DNA of 64,000 bases from Nocardia niwae NBRC 108934 = DSM 45340 (GCF_001613465.1 NZ_BDCK01000002.1:186001-250000), one strand, 5' to 3'; positions 26,480 to 34,990 are shown, numbered from the stretch's first letter. Numbers and translations are program-made. The notes: generated from the letters alone by a model not told the origin.

Positions 26480-26489
26480 ACCTCGAGGT
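26480..26489. promoter_or_regulatory. Palindrome between HxlR and imine-reductase-like genes
   Basis: ACCTCGAGGT is a perfect 10-base palindrome 31 bases before the HxlR start. Related GAGGT pieces flank it at about 26465 and 26498. HxlR regulators often bind such short inverted repeats in a divergent promoter region. This is a candidate operator, not a proven one. Confidence 0.4.
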
Positions 26490-26519
26490 CCGAAACGAGG
26501 TCAGAGGAGCGCGGTGGGC

Positions 26520-26870
26520 ATGAGCAGTGACGCGGATCACGAAGTGTGCGGCATGACGGTCGCGATCGATGTCGTCGGCGGCAAGTGGAAGATGCACCTG
26601 ATGTGGGTGCTCGGGGCAGGCCCCCAGCGCTTCGGCCGGATCCGCAGGCTGCTCGACGGGGTCAGCGAGAAGGTGCTCGCCGAGAACCTGCGCCAGCTGG
26701 AGGCCAGCGGTGTAGTGCACCGCGAGGTCTATCCCGAGGTACCGCCCCGGGTCGAATACTCGCTCACCCCGCTCGGCGAGGAGCTGGCCGTGGCGTTGCG
26801 TCCGCTCGAGGAGTGGGGCGACCGGCACAAGAACGAGCTGTCCGCGAACCTCCTCGCGTCGGCGAGCTAA
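26520..26870 (+). CDS. HxlR-family transcriptional regulator
   Basis: This 116-residue regulator has the HxlR winged helix: CGMTVAIDVVGGKWKMHLMWVL near residues 10-32, then RFGRIRRLLDGVSEKVLAENLRQLEASGVVHREVYPEVPPRVEYSLTPLGEEL (described here by its GxKWK, LxQLE and YSLTPLG landmarks). One Cys is present near residue 11, which in redox-sensing HxlR members such as HypR and YodB is the sensor, so a redox or electrophile signal is possible. It reads away from the imine-reductase-like gene. Its stop shares bases CTAA with the stop of the glycerate kinase gene. Confidence 0.93.
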   Translation: MSSDADHEVCGMTVAIDVVGGKWKMHLMWVLGAGPQRFGRIRRLLDGVSEKVLAENLRQLEASGVVHREVYPEVPPRVEYSLTPLGEELAVALRPLEEWGDRHKNELSANLLASAS

Positions 26871-27985
26871 TCCAGCCACTCCTCGGCGATCCGCCCGCCG
26901 ACGCGTTCGAGCAGCACCGCCGCATCGGACATCGAGCGTTCGGGGTCGGGCGCGAGATCGGCGAGCGCATAGCAATCCGCGAAACCCGCGGACCGGATCT
27001 CCTCGGGCGTGAGCAGCGCGCGGCCCGCCACGGCCACCACCGGGACGTTCGCCTTCCGAGCGGCCGCGCACACGCCGACCGGCGCCTTGCCGTGCAGACT
27101 CTGCCGATCGAGCGACCCTTCACCGGTGACCACGAGGGCGGCTGCGGCGAGCAGGGCGGGAAAATCGAGGGATTCGAGCACGACCTCGATGCCACTGCGC
27201 ACCCGCGCACCCAGCACGGCGAGCGCCCCGAAACCCGTGCCGCCCGCCGCGCCCGCGCCGGGCAGCCGCGCGAACTCGGGCCCGGCGAGCCGCGCCCAAG
27301 TGGCGAGGGCGTTTTCGAGAACGTCGAGGTCGGCGGGCCCGGCCCCCTTCTGTGGCGCGTATACCGCCGTCGCGCCGGTCGGGCCGAGCAGCGGATTGTC
27401 CACATCGCAGGCCAGCGTGAACCTGGTGCCGGCGACACCGGGGTGCACGCCGGAGCGGTCCACTCGCACCGCGCGGGCCAAAGCCGCTCCGCCGCGCGGC
27501 AGTTCCCGTCCGTCGCTGTCGAGGACGCGGACGCCGAGCGCCTGCACCATGCCCGCGCCGCCGTCGGTGGAGGCGCTGCCACCCAAACCGAGCACGATCT
27601 CGGTAGCACCGTGTTCCATAGCGTGCGCCAAGACCACGCCGAGCCCGTACGTGCTCGCGCCCAACGGGTCGGGCTGCGCATCGGGTAAGTGGGCCAGACC
27701 GACCACGGCAGCCAATTCGACGACGGCCCTCGCCCCGTGCCGGGCGTAGGCCGTCGGGCGCGGTACGCCGGTCGGTCCTGGCGCCGTCACCTCCACCCGC
27801 GTCCAACCGGCCGCGACGAACGCCTCGACCGTGCCGTCACCCCCGTCTGCCACCGGCACCTGCCGGATCTCCGCGCCGGGCGCGCGCTTCCGCAATCCGG
27901 CAGCCAGGGCCGCCGCCACTTCCGGCGCGGCGAGCGACCCCTTGAACTTGTCCGGAGCGAGGATCACTCGCGCAGCGGATGTCAT
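26867..27985 (-). CDS. Glycerate kinase
   Basis: This 372-residue enzyme of the GckA/GarK type phosphorylates D-glycerate with ATP, probably to 2-phosphoglycerate. Landmarks: ILAPDKFKGSLAAPEVAAAL near residue 10, the VADGGDGTVEAF motif near 45, VLGLGGSASTDGGAGMVQALG near 130-150, CDVDNPLLGPTGA, and the C-terminal VVTGEGSLDRQSLHGKAPVGVC. Length and motif order are normal. ATG 27985 is chosen; GTG 27991 is possible. Glycerate could come from serine or glucosylglycerate breakdown; the glucosylglycerate hydrolase at 45.3 kb would release it, but the two are 17 kb apart. Confidence 0.93.
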   Translation of the reverse strand: MTSAARVILAPDKFKGSLAAPEVAAALAAGLRKRAPGAEIRQVPVADGGDGTVEAFVAAGWTRVEVTAPGPTGVPRPTAYARHGARAVVELAAVVGLAHLPDAQPDPLGASTYGLGVVLAHAMEHGATEIVLGLGGSASTDGGAGMVQALGVRVLDSDGRELPRGGAALARAVRVDRSGVHPGVAGTRFTLACDVDNPLLGPTGATAVYAPQKGAGPADLDVLENALATWARLAGPEFARLPGAGAAGGTGFGALAVLGARVRSGIEVVLESLDFPALLAAAALVVTGEGSLDRQSLHGKAPVGVCAAARKANVPVVAVAGRALLTPEEIRSAGFADCYALADLAPDPERSMSDAAVLLERVGGRIAEEWLD

Positions 27986-28065
27986 CCCCACATTCTCGGG
28001 CGTGACCGGACGCGCCGCACCACGACACCTCCGCCGCGGGACGCTTCATCGACAGGCCGAACTAC

Positions 28066-29655
28066 TCAGCCGACGGGCAGCGGCGCCTGGTCGGCGCGGG
28101 TGATGTCCACCTTCCCGGTGTGCAGGTAGGTGAGCACCGCCTCGTCCACCGCGCGGTTGCCGCGACCGAAGGTGCCGTGGTCGCCGCCGTCTACGACGAC
28201 CAGCGTGCCGCCCAGCGCCGCGGCCATCGCCGGGCCGCCTTCGTATTTGGTCAGCGCGTCGTGCTTGCTCTGCAATACCAGCGGCGGGGTGCCAAGGCCC
28301 GCACCGTTGATCGGCACCGGCTTGGTCACGGGCTTCCAGGAACCACAGGCCATTCCCGAGCGCACGAGGTCGGCGCGCGCGTCCATGGCGTTGCCGCCGG
28401 AGGCGATGGTGCCCGCCGCGGCGCCGAGCAGTTCGGGCCTGCCCGGCACGGCGTTCTCGTTGCAGGTGATCGCGCTGAACACGAACCGCCCGGTGGGATC
28501 GGTCGAGGTCGCCCCCTCGATGGCCCGCAGACGCTGCACGTTCGCCGGGTCGGCCGCGGCGTCGGCCATCGCGCGGGCGAAGGTCGGCCAGAAAGTGCGG
28601 GTATAGGTGGCCACGGTGGTGGCGCCGAGCAAGGGCACCTGCGCCGAGACACCGCCGCTCACCAAGGTGCGCAACAGGTTCTGCAACTTGCCGAGCTGCT
28701 CGACGCTTCCGGTGTAGCCGTCCCTGGCGATCTCGGCCAACGGTTCGGGGAGGGCGCCGGGCAGGTCGGCGATGCTCGCCGGTGGCGGGGTCAGGTTGGC
28801 GTACCAACCGCCGCCCTGGCCCGCCGCCAACCGCACCCAGGTGCGGTAGACCTGCAGCGCGGTGTCGCCGAGGTGGTATTCGCCGTCGTGTTCGGCGATC
28901 CAGGCGAACAGGTCGTCGAGGCGTTGTTTGCCCGCTATCTGCTGCTGGGCGAATTCCTCGGTCCACACCCAGTCCGGGTTGACGTTGGAGTCCAGGATCA
29001 TCCGGTCCACCCGGTCGCCGAACAGCGCCGCGTAGACCGCGCCGAGGTAGGTGCCGTAGGACGTGCCGAGGTAGCCGATCCGCTCCAGCCCGAGGGCGGC
29101 GCGCACGGCGTCCATGTCCCGCGCGGTGTTCTCGGTGGTGATGGTGTCCAGATATCCGGGCTGCGCCGCATCGCAAGCCTTCTTGATCTCGTCGCGATTG
29201 CCGCCGCCCAGCGAGACCTGCTGGCCCGGCCCGTCCTTCGCGCTCGTGCCGCATTCCAGCGGCGTGGCCCAGCGCAATCCGCGCGGCTGGACGGCGATCC
29301 GGTCGTAGTGCTGGGCGAGCGCGGCGGGAAACACCTCCAACCGGCGAGCCCAGAAGTCCAGCGCGTCCGCACCGGGGCCGCCGGGGTTGGCGAACAGGAC
29401 ACCCCGCCGCTCGCCCGTGGCGGCGATCCGGCTGACGGTCAACTCGATCCGGGCGCCGTCCGGGTCGGCGTAGTTCATCGGGACGGCGACGACGGCGCAC
29501 TGCACGCCCCGATCGGCGGTCACGGACCCCGCGGGACACGTGCCGAACGCCACCGCGGGCGCGGCGTCCGCGACGCCGGTGACGACCGATCCCCCGAGCA
29601 GGCCCGCGGCGACGACGGCGGCCGCGACCCGCGAAACCCGCAGTGTCCTCATCAT
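28066..29655 (-). CDS. TAP-like secreted alpha/beta-hydrolase (peptidase S33 type)
   Basis: This 529-residue protein has a signal peptide (residues 1-31 ending near VADAAPA), then an alpha/beta-hydrolase domain with a TAP-like C-terminal domain. The oxyanion region LFANPGGPGADAL, the nucleophile GTSYGTYLG, Asp in LVLQSKHDALT and His in DGGDHGTFG form the triad. It resembles Streptomyces tripeptidyl aminopeptidase and mycobacterial Rv2223c/Rv2224c-type enzymes, so it probably cleaves short peptides or esters outside the membrane. Two ATG codons stand in tandem at 29655 and 29652. Conserved Cys pairs (FGTC, PLEC) may form disulfides. Confidence 0.9.
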   Translation of the reverse strand: MMRTLRVSRVAAAVVAAGLLGGSVVTGVADAAPAVAFGTCPAGSVTADRGVQCAVVAVPMNYADPDGARIELTVSRIAATGERRGVLFANPGGPGADALDFWARRLEVFPAALAQHYDRIAVQPRGLRWATPLECGTSAKDGPGQQVSLGGGNRDEIKKACDAAQPGYLDTITTENTARDMDAVRAALGLERIGYLGTSYGTYLGAVYAALFGDRVDRMILDSNVNPDWVWTEEFAQQQIAGKQRLDDLFAWIAEHDGEYHLGDTALQVYRTWVRLAAGQGGGWYANLTPPPASIADLPGALPEPLAEIARDGYTGSVEQLGKLQNLLRTLVSGGVSAQVPLLGATTVATYTRTFWPTFARAMADAAADPANVQRLRAIEGATSTDPTGRFVFSAITCNENAVPGRPELLGAAAGTIASGGNAMDARADLVRSGMACGSWKPVTKPVPINGAGLGTPPLVLQSKHDALTKYEGGPAMAAALGGTLVVVDGGDHGTFGRGNRAVDEAVLTYLHTGKVDITRADQAPLPVG

Positions 29656-29812
29656 TTCCGTACCTCCCCGAGCCTGCCCGCTCGCGCGCGACGACGGACC
29701 CGACCAGAAGCATTCTGCGCAGGGCCGCCGGGCCGGACAAGTCGGTGGCGGGATTTCGCCCGCTCCGGAGTGTGATTTACCCGGAAACCGGGGCACAGAG
29801 TAGCGTCGAGCC

Positions 29813-30124
29813 ATGTCGACCGAGGTCAGCAACAACACCGCACTGGAACGTTTCGAGATCTACGTCGACGGTGCGATCGCCGGCTACGCCGAATATCAGG
29901 ACACGGCGTCCGAGCGCGCGTTCGTGCACACCGAGATCTACCCGAGCTACGAGGGCCAGGGTTACGCGCGGCTGTTGGTCGAGACGGCCTTGAACAGCAC
30001 GCGCGAGGACAAACTCGGCGCGCTGCCCATGTGCCGGACGGTCCACCACTTCATCGAGACCCGTCCCGAATACCTGGGGATGGTGCCGCACTGGGCGCGC
30101 GACCGGCTGAACCTGCCGCAGTAG
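29813..30124 (+). CDS. Small GNAT-type N-acetyltransferase (PF14542-like)
   Basis: This 103-residue protein has the compact GNAT fold of the YidJ/Gcn5-like small family: a beta strand with RFEIYVDGAIAGYAEYQD, then FVHTEIYPSYEGQGYARLLVETAL, with GQGYA as the acetyl-CoA-binding loop, and LPMCRTVHHFIETRPEYLGMV near the end, where the Cys is often the acetyl-carrying residue. It is shorter than usual GNAT enzymes, which is normal for this family. The substrate is unknown. It is convergent with the acyltransferase gene, leaving a gap of four bases. Confidence 0.88.
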   Translation: MSTEVSNNTALERFEIYVDGAIAGYAEYQDTASERAFVHTEIYPSYEGQGYARLLVETALNSTREDKLGALPMCRTVHHFIETRPEYLGMVPHWARDRLNLPQ

Positions 30125-30128
30125 GCCG

Positions 30129-30890
30129 TCAATACGCCTCGACGGCGCTGTCGAGCGCCTTCTGCAAATCCACGCGCACCAGCTTGGCGATGTCGCCGGG
30201 CCGGGGCGGCAGGTCGAGCACGGGGACGCCGAAGTGGAAGCTGGCGCCCTTGGCCTCCTCCTTCGTCGGCTGCACCGACGGATCATCGCGCGGCCCGTAG
30301 CTCAGCGCCATGGACACCAGCACCGGCTCGGCGCCGAGCTTCATCGCCCGGAACGCGATGTGCCCGATACCGCTGCCCACCGCTTGCACGCGGGCCGGGT
30401 CCACGTCGTTGCAAGTGCCCTCGGGGAAGACCGCGATGCCGTCGCCGCGGGCCATCCGCTCCGCGCAGACATCCATCATGCGCTGGCCCGCGGCGTTCAC
30501 CGCGCGGATGCCGTGGTCCTTGCCGCGGAACACCGGGATGCCGCCCATCATGTCGATCTTGCGCCGCTGATCGGGATCGGCGAACAACTCGTCCTTGGCC
30601 AGCACGCGCACCCGGCCGATCACCCGCCGTAGCCCGCTGCGCCAAGCGGCCGCGGCCACGGTGTAGGGATCGCTCTCGGACAGATGGTTGATCGCGATGA
30701 GTAACGGCCTGTTCTGCCTGATCGCCGTGCGCAGCGCTGCGCGCGCGCCCTCCGCGTAGGTGACGCGGGGATGGTAGCGGCGGCCGAGAATGGCGTAAGC
30801 CCCCCAAGCCTGCAGGCGGTTCTGGCGGTGATCGCGGTAGAAGTCGTACACGGTGTCGCTGTTCTCGAGGCGCACCTCGGGCGGTTCCAT
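30129..30890 (-). CDS. PlsC-like 1-acyl-glycerol-3-phosphate acyltransferase family
   Basis: This 253-residue protein has the acyltransferase signature: NHLSESD with His69 and Asp74 (HX4D), and FPEGT near residue 155, with PVFRGKD and GAEPVLVSMALSYGPRD in the middle and end. It is soluble-looking with no clear membrane helix, so it may be a peripheral membrane enzyme. It should transfer a fatty acyl group to a glycerol-phosphate or related acceptor. ATG 30890 is chosen because it gives the family length. It is divergent from the YqgE gene at 31017. Confidence 0.85.
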   Translation of the reverse strand: MEPPEVRLENSDTVYDFYRDHRQNRLQAWGAYAILGRRYHPRVTYAEGARAALRTAIRQNRPLLIAINHLSESDPYTVAAAAWRSGLRRVIGRVRVLAKDELFADPDQRRKIDMMGGIPVFRGKDHGIRAVNAAGQRMMDVCAERMARGDGIAVFPEGTCNDVDPARVQAVGSGIGHIAFRAMKLGAEPVLVSMALSYGPRDDPSVQPTKEEAKGASFHFGVPVLDLPPRPGDIAKLVRVDLQKALDSAVEAY

Positions 30891-31016
30891 GACCTGGACT
30901 CTACGACGGCGCGCCGGGGCGTCCACCGTCCGGTCGGCGGCCCGATCGGCAAATCCGGTACGCAGAAGTCGGCCGCAGAAGGCGCAATCTGAGCGAACAG
31001 CTGCGATGATGTCGGA

Positions 31017-31661
31017 GTGGCACGCGCAGAAGACCCGGACGATCGGAAGACTCGCGGCGGGCACGGTGACCGCAGGCGACGTGAGTTCCGCCACGGTGAC
31101 CAGGTGGTTCGCGCCGGGACGCTGCTGGTGTCGGCCACCGAACTGGTCGAGCCGACCTTCCGGCGCACCGTCGTCTACATCATCGAGCACAACGAGGCGG
31201 GCAGCCTCGGCGTCGTGCTCAACCGGCCGAGCGACACGGCGGTGCACGAGGTGCTGCCGCGCTGGACGAACGCGGTCGCCGCGCCACGCACGCTGTTCAT
31301 CGGCGGCCCGGTGAAACGAGACGCCGCGCTGTGCCTGGGCACCGTCCGGGTGGGCGCGCGGATCGAGGGCGTCCCCGGACTGCGCCGGATCGACGGACGC
31401 GTCGTCCTGGTCGACCTGGACGCCGATCCCGAGCGGGTGGGCCCGCTCGTCGAGGGCATCCGGATCTTCGCGGGCTACGCGGGCTGGACCTTCGGCCAGC
31501 TGGAAGGCGAGTTGGAGAACAACGACTGGATGGTGGTGTCCGCGCTCCCGTCCGACCCGATCAGCAGTGGCCGTCCCGACCTGTGGGCGCACGTGCTGCG
31601 CCGCCAGCCCCTGCCGCTGTCCCTGCTGGCGACACACCCGATTGAACTCGAACGCAACTGA
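31017..31661 (+). CDS. YqgE/AlgH family protein (UPF0301)
   Basis: This 214-residue protein has the landmarks of the family: GTLLVSATELVEPTFRRTVVYIIEHNEAGSLGVVLNRPSDTAV near 33-75, FIGGPVKRDAALCLG, and the closing FAGYAGWTFGQLEGELENNDWMVV. The first 32 residues are basic and variable. Function is not settled; in some bacteria it affects alginate or transcription. The GTG start is the only one that fits. The ECF sigma gene follows about 130 bases downstream on the same strand but with its own promoter-like sequence. Confidence 0.93.
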   Translation: MARAEDPDDRKTRGGHGDRRRREFRHGDQVVRAGTLLVSATELVEPTFRRTVVYIIEHNEAGSLGVVLNRPSDTAVHEVLPRWTNAVAAPRTLFIGGPVKRDAALCLGTVRVGARIEGVPGLRRIDGRVVLVDLDADPERVGPLVEGIRIFAGYAGWTFGQLEGELENNDWMVVSALPSDPISSGRPDLWAHVLRRQPLPLSLLATHPIELERN

Positions 31662-31714
31662 GAACGTGTACTCCTCGAAGGGACCGAAGGAGACACGATA
31701 TGAGATACGACAAC

Positions 31715-31743
31715 TGAACCGGCAAGAGCATGGGTGACTTGTC
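31715..31743 (+). promoter_or_regulatory. SigL-like promoter upstream of sigma gene
   Basis: TGAACC (31715-31720) followed by a 17-base spacer and CTTGTC (31738-31743) resembles the SigL consensus I recall from M. tuberculosis (TGAACC, 16-17 bases, CGTGT). ECF genes of this type are autoregulated. The predicted start of transcription would lie near 31750, about 40 bases before the GTG. Confidence 0.5.
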
Positions 31744-31793
31744 AGGTGCGCCCACCGACCGGCCCCGCGACTCGAGCGGAGAGGTAGCCAGTT

Positions 31794-32330
31794 GTGCGCA
31801 ACCCAGACGGCCAGACGGGCCGGCCCGACGATCGGTCCGAATTGCTGCGGGCCCTCTATCGCGAACACGCCACCGCACTGTGGCGGTACACGCTCGGCTT
31901 GGTGCGGGATTCCGGACGGGCGGAGGACATCGTGCAGGAGACCTTGCTGCGGGCCTGGCAACGTCCGAACGTTTTGGACCAGTCCACCACCTCGGCGCGG
32001 GCATGGCTGTTCACCGTGGCGCGCAATCTCGCCGTGGATGAGCATCGCAGCGCCCGCAGCAGGCGCGAGGTCCGCACCGACAGCCCGCCCGAACAGCCCG
32101 CTCCGGACCAGTCAGACCGCGCGCTGGACAGCTGGCTGGTCGCCGACGCCCTGGGCAGGCTCAGCGCCGATCATCGCGAGGTGATCGTGCGGGCCTACTA
32201 CCGCGGCCTGTCCACCCATCAGATCGCCGAGGAACTCGACATTCCGCCGGGCACGGTGAAGTCCCGGATGCACTACGGTATGCGCGCATTGCGCCTGGCA
32301 TTACAGGAGATGGGGGTGACGAACCAGTGA
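31794..32330 (+). CDS. ECF RNA polymerase sigma factor (SigL-like)
   Basis: This 178-residue sigma factor has region 2 (LLRALYREHATALWRYTLGLVRDSGRAEDIVQET, ending in the core-binding RAWQRP) and region 4 (LSADHREVIVRAYYRGLSTHQIAEELDIPPGTVKSRMHYGMRALR, given as landmarks only). The sequence and the genetic link to an anti-sigma gene with a GTGA overlap match the SigL/RslA type of mycobacteria, which controls envelope-related genes. A SigL-like promoter is visible just upstream. GTG is the only reasonable start. Confidence 0.93.
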   Translation: MRNPDGQTGRPDDRSELLRALYREHATALWRYTLGLVRDSGRAEDIVQETLLRAWQRPNVLDQSTTSARAWLFTVARNLAVDEHRSARSRREVRTDSPPEQPAPDQSDRALDSWLVADALGRLSADHREVIVRAYYRGLSTHQIAEELDIPPGTVKSRMHYGMRALRLALQEMGVTNQ

Positions 32331-33091
32331 CGGACATCACCGACGATTTCAGCACGTGGGACGCCCCGTATGTGCTCGGCTCCCTCACCCGCGAAGAGCG
32401 TCTGCAGTACGAGAGCCACCTCGCCGGTTGCCCCGGCTGCCGGTCGGCCCTGGCCGAACTGGCCGGACTGCCGGGCATGCTCGCGCTCGTGGAGCCCGAT
32501 ATCGCGAACGCGATGATCGAGCCGCCCAGGCATCCCGGCGAGCCTGCGCCGCCGATGCCACCGCCGCCGCCGATGCCCGAGCTTCCGCCGATGCCCGAGC
32601 TTCCGCCGCCGACGTGGCTCGCCGACGCGGCCGAACGCCGCCGCAAGCGCAGCGGGTGGACGTCGGTCGGCATCGCGGTGGCCTCGGCCGCGGCGGCGGT
32701 GGCGATCGCGGTCCCGATCGCCGTCTCGGTGTCCGGATCGAACGACTCGGGCGAGCCGGGCACCAGCGAGCAGGCGTTCGTCGAACGCCAGATGACTCCG
32801 GTGGAGCCGACGCCGGTCTCGGCGAGTTTCAAACTCGTCCCGGCGGGCGACCGGACGCGGCTGGTGATGACCTGCAGCTATCCGCCCGGCGACCAGCAGC
32901 GCTACAGCACCGAGCTCGCGTTGTACGTCACCCGCACGACCGGTCAGCAGGAGAGACTCGACGCTTGGCCCGCGGGTCCGGGGACCGAGCTGACCATCGA
33001 CCGAACCATCGACGGTGCGCCCGACCAGGTCCGCTCGGTCGAGATCCGCGCGAGCAACTCCGGGAAGGTCCTGCTCACCGGCACGGTGTGA
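32327..33091 (+). CDS. Anti-sigma factor (RslA-like, zinc-binding)
   Basis: This 254-residue protein has an N-terminal ZAS zinc motif, His31-x3-Cys35-x2-Cys38 (HLAGCPGC), a flexible Pro/Met/Glu linker (PMPPPPPMPELPPMPEL), one membrane helix near residues 107-127 (WTSVGIAVASAAAAVAIAVP), and a C-terminal extracellular beta-rich domain. It should hold the ECF sigma factor inactive at the membrane and release it on an envelope or redox signal. The GTG start overlaps the sigma gene stop as GTGA (32327-32330), so the two are translated in step. The Pro-rich linker is unusually long and repetitive. Confidence 0.93.
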   Translation: MTDITDDFSTWDAPYVLGSLTREERLQYESHLAGCPGCRSALAELAGLPGMLALVEPDIANAMIEPPRHPGEPAPPMPPPPPMPELPPMPELPPPTWLADAAERRRKRSGWTSVGIAVASAAAAVAIAVPIAVSVSGSNDSGEPGTSEQAFVERQMTPVEPTPVSASFKLVPAGDRTRLVMTCSYPPGDQQRYSTELALYVTRTTGQQERLDAWPAGPGTELTIDRTIDGAPDQVRSVEIRASNSGKVLLTGTV

Positions 33092-33149
33092 GCGCATGGA
33101 CGATCCCCCGCGGGCGCTGCTCGCGGGGGATCTCCTGCGCACGGCCCGT

Positions 33150-33917
33150 TCAGCGCGTCCGGCGCCGGAAGATCGAGGACGACCACAGGTAACCGACCAC
33201 GGTCAGACCGACGCACCAGGCGATCGAGATGATCCCGTTGTCGCCGATCTCGGTACCCATCAGCAGACCGCGGATGGTCTCGGTGAACGGGGTGAAGGGC
33301 TGGTACTCGGCGAACTGACGCAATCCGGCGGGCATGGTGTCGGTGCTGACCAGGCCGCTGCCGAGGAACGGCAGCATCACCAGCGGGAAGGGCGTGTTGC
33401 TCGCGCTCTCCGGGTTCGGCGCGAGCAGGCCGAGCGCCACCGACAGCCAGGTGAGCGCGAACATCACCAACGCGAGCAGTCCGAAGACGGCGAGCCACTC
33501 GACCGCGTCGGCATTCGGGCGGAAGCCGATCAGCAGCGCGACGCCCGCCATCGCGGCCACGCCGGCCAGCGCTTGGATCAGTGCGCCGACCACGTGACCG
33601 GTCAGCATGGCCGATTGCGCGATGTCCATGGTGCGGAACCGGTTCACGATGCCCTTGGTCGTGTCGGTGGCGACCGACACCGCGACCGAGACCGTCATGT
33701 ACGCCGGAATCATCAGCAGCATGCCCGGCGCGAGGTAGTCGATGTAGTTTCCGCCGGAGGACTTCTCCAGCGCCCCGCCGAAGACGAAGTTGAACACCAG
33801 CAGCAGCACGGTGGGCATCACGATGACGCCGAAGCTCAGACTCGGATAACGCTTGGCATGCAGGAGATTGCGCCGCAGCATGGTCGCCGAATCGGCGAGC
33901 GCGTAGGACATGCTCAT
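33150..33917 (-). CDS. DrrB-type ABC transporter permease
   Basis: This 255-residue permease has six membrane helices in the ABC-2 layout (for example PTVLLLVFNFVFG, AYMTVSVAVSVATDTTKGI with the conserved TTKGI-NRFRTMDIA segment near 95-105, and a C-terminal CVGLTVVGYLWSS). It matches the daunorubicin-resistance DrrB family. It starts at the ATG that overlaps the ATPase stop by four bases, so the two form one exporter. The cargo is unknown: DrrAB-like systems export drugs or lipids. Confidence 0.9.
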   Translation of the reverse strand: MSMSYALADSATMLRRNLLHAKRYPSLSFGVIVMPTVLLLVFNFVFGGALEKSSGGNYIDYLAPGMLLMIPAYMTVSVAVSVATDTTKGIVNRFRTMDIAQSAMLTGHVVGALIQALAGVAAMAGVALLIGFRPNADAVEWLAVFGLLALVMFALTWLSVALGLLAPNPESASNTPFPLVMLPFLGSGLVSTDTMPAGLRQFAEYQPFTPFTETIRGLLMGTEIGDNGIISIAWCVGLTVVGYLWSSSIFRRRTR

Positions 33918-34885
33918 CGCACGGTTTCCTTTTCGGTGGTGGGGTGGCCGGTGAGGGTGAGGAAGACGTCGTCGAGGTTGGGGGTGTGCACGGCGAGGCC
34001 CTCGACCTCGATCCGCTCGTAGTCGAGCCGATCCAGCACCGAGCGCAGCGACTTCACGCCGCCGTCGCTGGGCACCGCGAGGGTGAGGTCCTCCTCGTCG
34101 TCCGGTGGCGGGGCGGCGACGCCGAGCGCGTCGGCCGCAGCGGTCAAGGCGGGCCGGTCGGCGAACTCGAGGCGGATGTGCCCGCCCGGCACCAGTCGCT
34201 TCAGTTCCGGGGCGGTGCCTTCGGCGACGATCCGGCCGTGGTCGAGCACCGCGATGCGGTCGGCGAGCTGGTCGGCCTCCTCCAGGTACTGGGTGGTGAG
34301 GAAGACCGTGACGCGGTAGTCGTCCACCAACCCACGGATGATGTCCCAGATCGCGCGTCTGCTGCGCGGGTCTAGTCCCGTGGTCGGCTCGTCGAGGAAG
34401 ATGATGCGCGGATCGCCGACCAGCGTCATGGCCAGGTCGAGACGCCTGGTCATGCCGCCGGAGTAGGTGGCCACCGTCTTGTCCGCCGCGTCGACCAGAT
34501 CGAAGCGCTCCAGCAGATTCTCCGCCAGCCCGCGGGTGTCCCGCCGCGGCAGATGGTGCAGATCGCCCATCAGCAGCAGGTTCTCCCGGCCCGTGAGCAG
34601 TTCGTCGACCGCCGAGAACTGGCCGGTCACCCCGATCTGCGCGCGCACCTGCTTGCGCTCGGCGGCGAGATCGTGGCCGCCGATCCTGATCTCGCCCGCG
34701 TCCGGGTCGATCAGCGTGGTCAGGATCTGCACGGTGGTGGTCTTGCCCGCACCGTTCGGCCCGAGCAGCGAGAACACCGTGCCCTCGGGGACGGTGAGGT
34801 CTATCCCGTCGAGCACCACCTGCTCGCCGAACGATTTACGCAGGCCCCGCGCCGAGACGGCGGGCGTGCGATGGCCGTTCACCAT
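33914..34885 (-). CDS. DrrA-type ABC transporter ATP-binding protein
   Basis: This 323-residue ATPase has Walker A GPNGAGKTTT near residue 42, the Q-loop region, the signature YSGGM, Walker B IIFLDEPTTGLD, and the switch segment. The C-terminal 90 residues (HIRLEFADRPALTAA onward) form the DrrA-type extra domain ending in LTGHP, as in daunorubicin-type exporters. It is translationally coupled to the permease. The EXLDI-type gene lies upstream on the same strand, 105 bases away, with unusual short repeats in between, so it may have a separate promoter. Confidence 0.93.
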   Translation of the reverse strand: MVNGHRTPAVSARGLRKSFGEQVVLDGIDLTVPEGTVFSLLGPNGAGKTTTVQILTTLIDPDAGEIRIGGHDLAAERKQVRAQIGVTGQFSAVDELLTGRENLLLMGDLHHLPRRDTRGLAENLLERFDLVDAADKTVATYSGGMTRRLDLAMTLVGDPRIIFLDEPTTGLDPRSRRAIWDIIRGLVDDYRVTVFLTTQYLEEADQLADRIAVLDHGRIVAEGTAPELKRLVPGGHIRLEFADRPALTAAADALGVAAPPPDDEEDLTLAVPSDGGVKSLRSVLDRLDYERIEVEGLAVHTPNLDDVFLTLTGHPTTEKETVR

Positions 34886-34905
34886 GGTTCTTCCCTTCTG
34901 AGATA

Positions 34906-34920
34906 TATGCGACTATGCGA
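34906..34920. promoter_or_regulatory. Tandem TATGCGA repeats upstream of ABC ATPase
   Basis: TATGCGA occurs at 34906-34912 and again at 34914-34920, an 8-base period, inside an AT-rich patch. It sits 21 bases before the start of the left-reading ATPase gene. The tandem spacing resembles ribbon-helix-helix or promoter-proximal operators. It may be the control site for the ABC exporter. Confidence 0.35.
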
Positions 34921-34990
34921 ATCAGGGCATGTTTTGCCGACACCGCCCCCTCGGGGTCGCGGTGCTGGTCGATTCGGTTGCCGGTGGCGG

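Noticed and set aside
28326..28652. Alternative frames inside the TAP-like hydrolase gene
   Set aside because: They are Arg/Pro-rich shadows with no similarity.
31700..31717. Five-codon frame with AAGGAG upstream before the sigma gene
   Set aside because: It overlaps the proposed -35 element and is too short to judge; it is likely chance.
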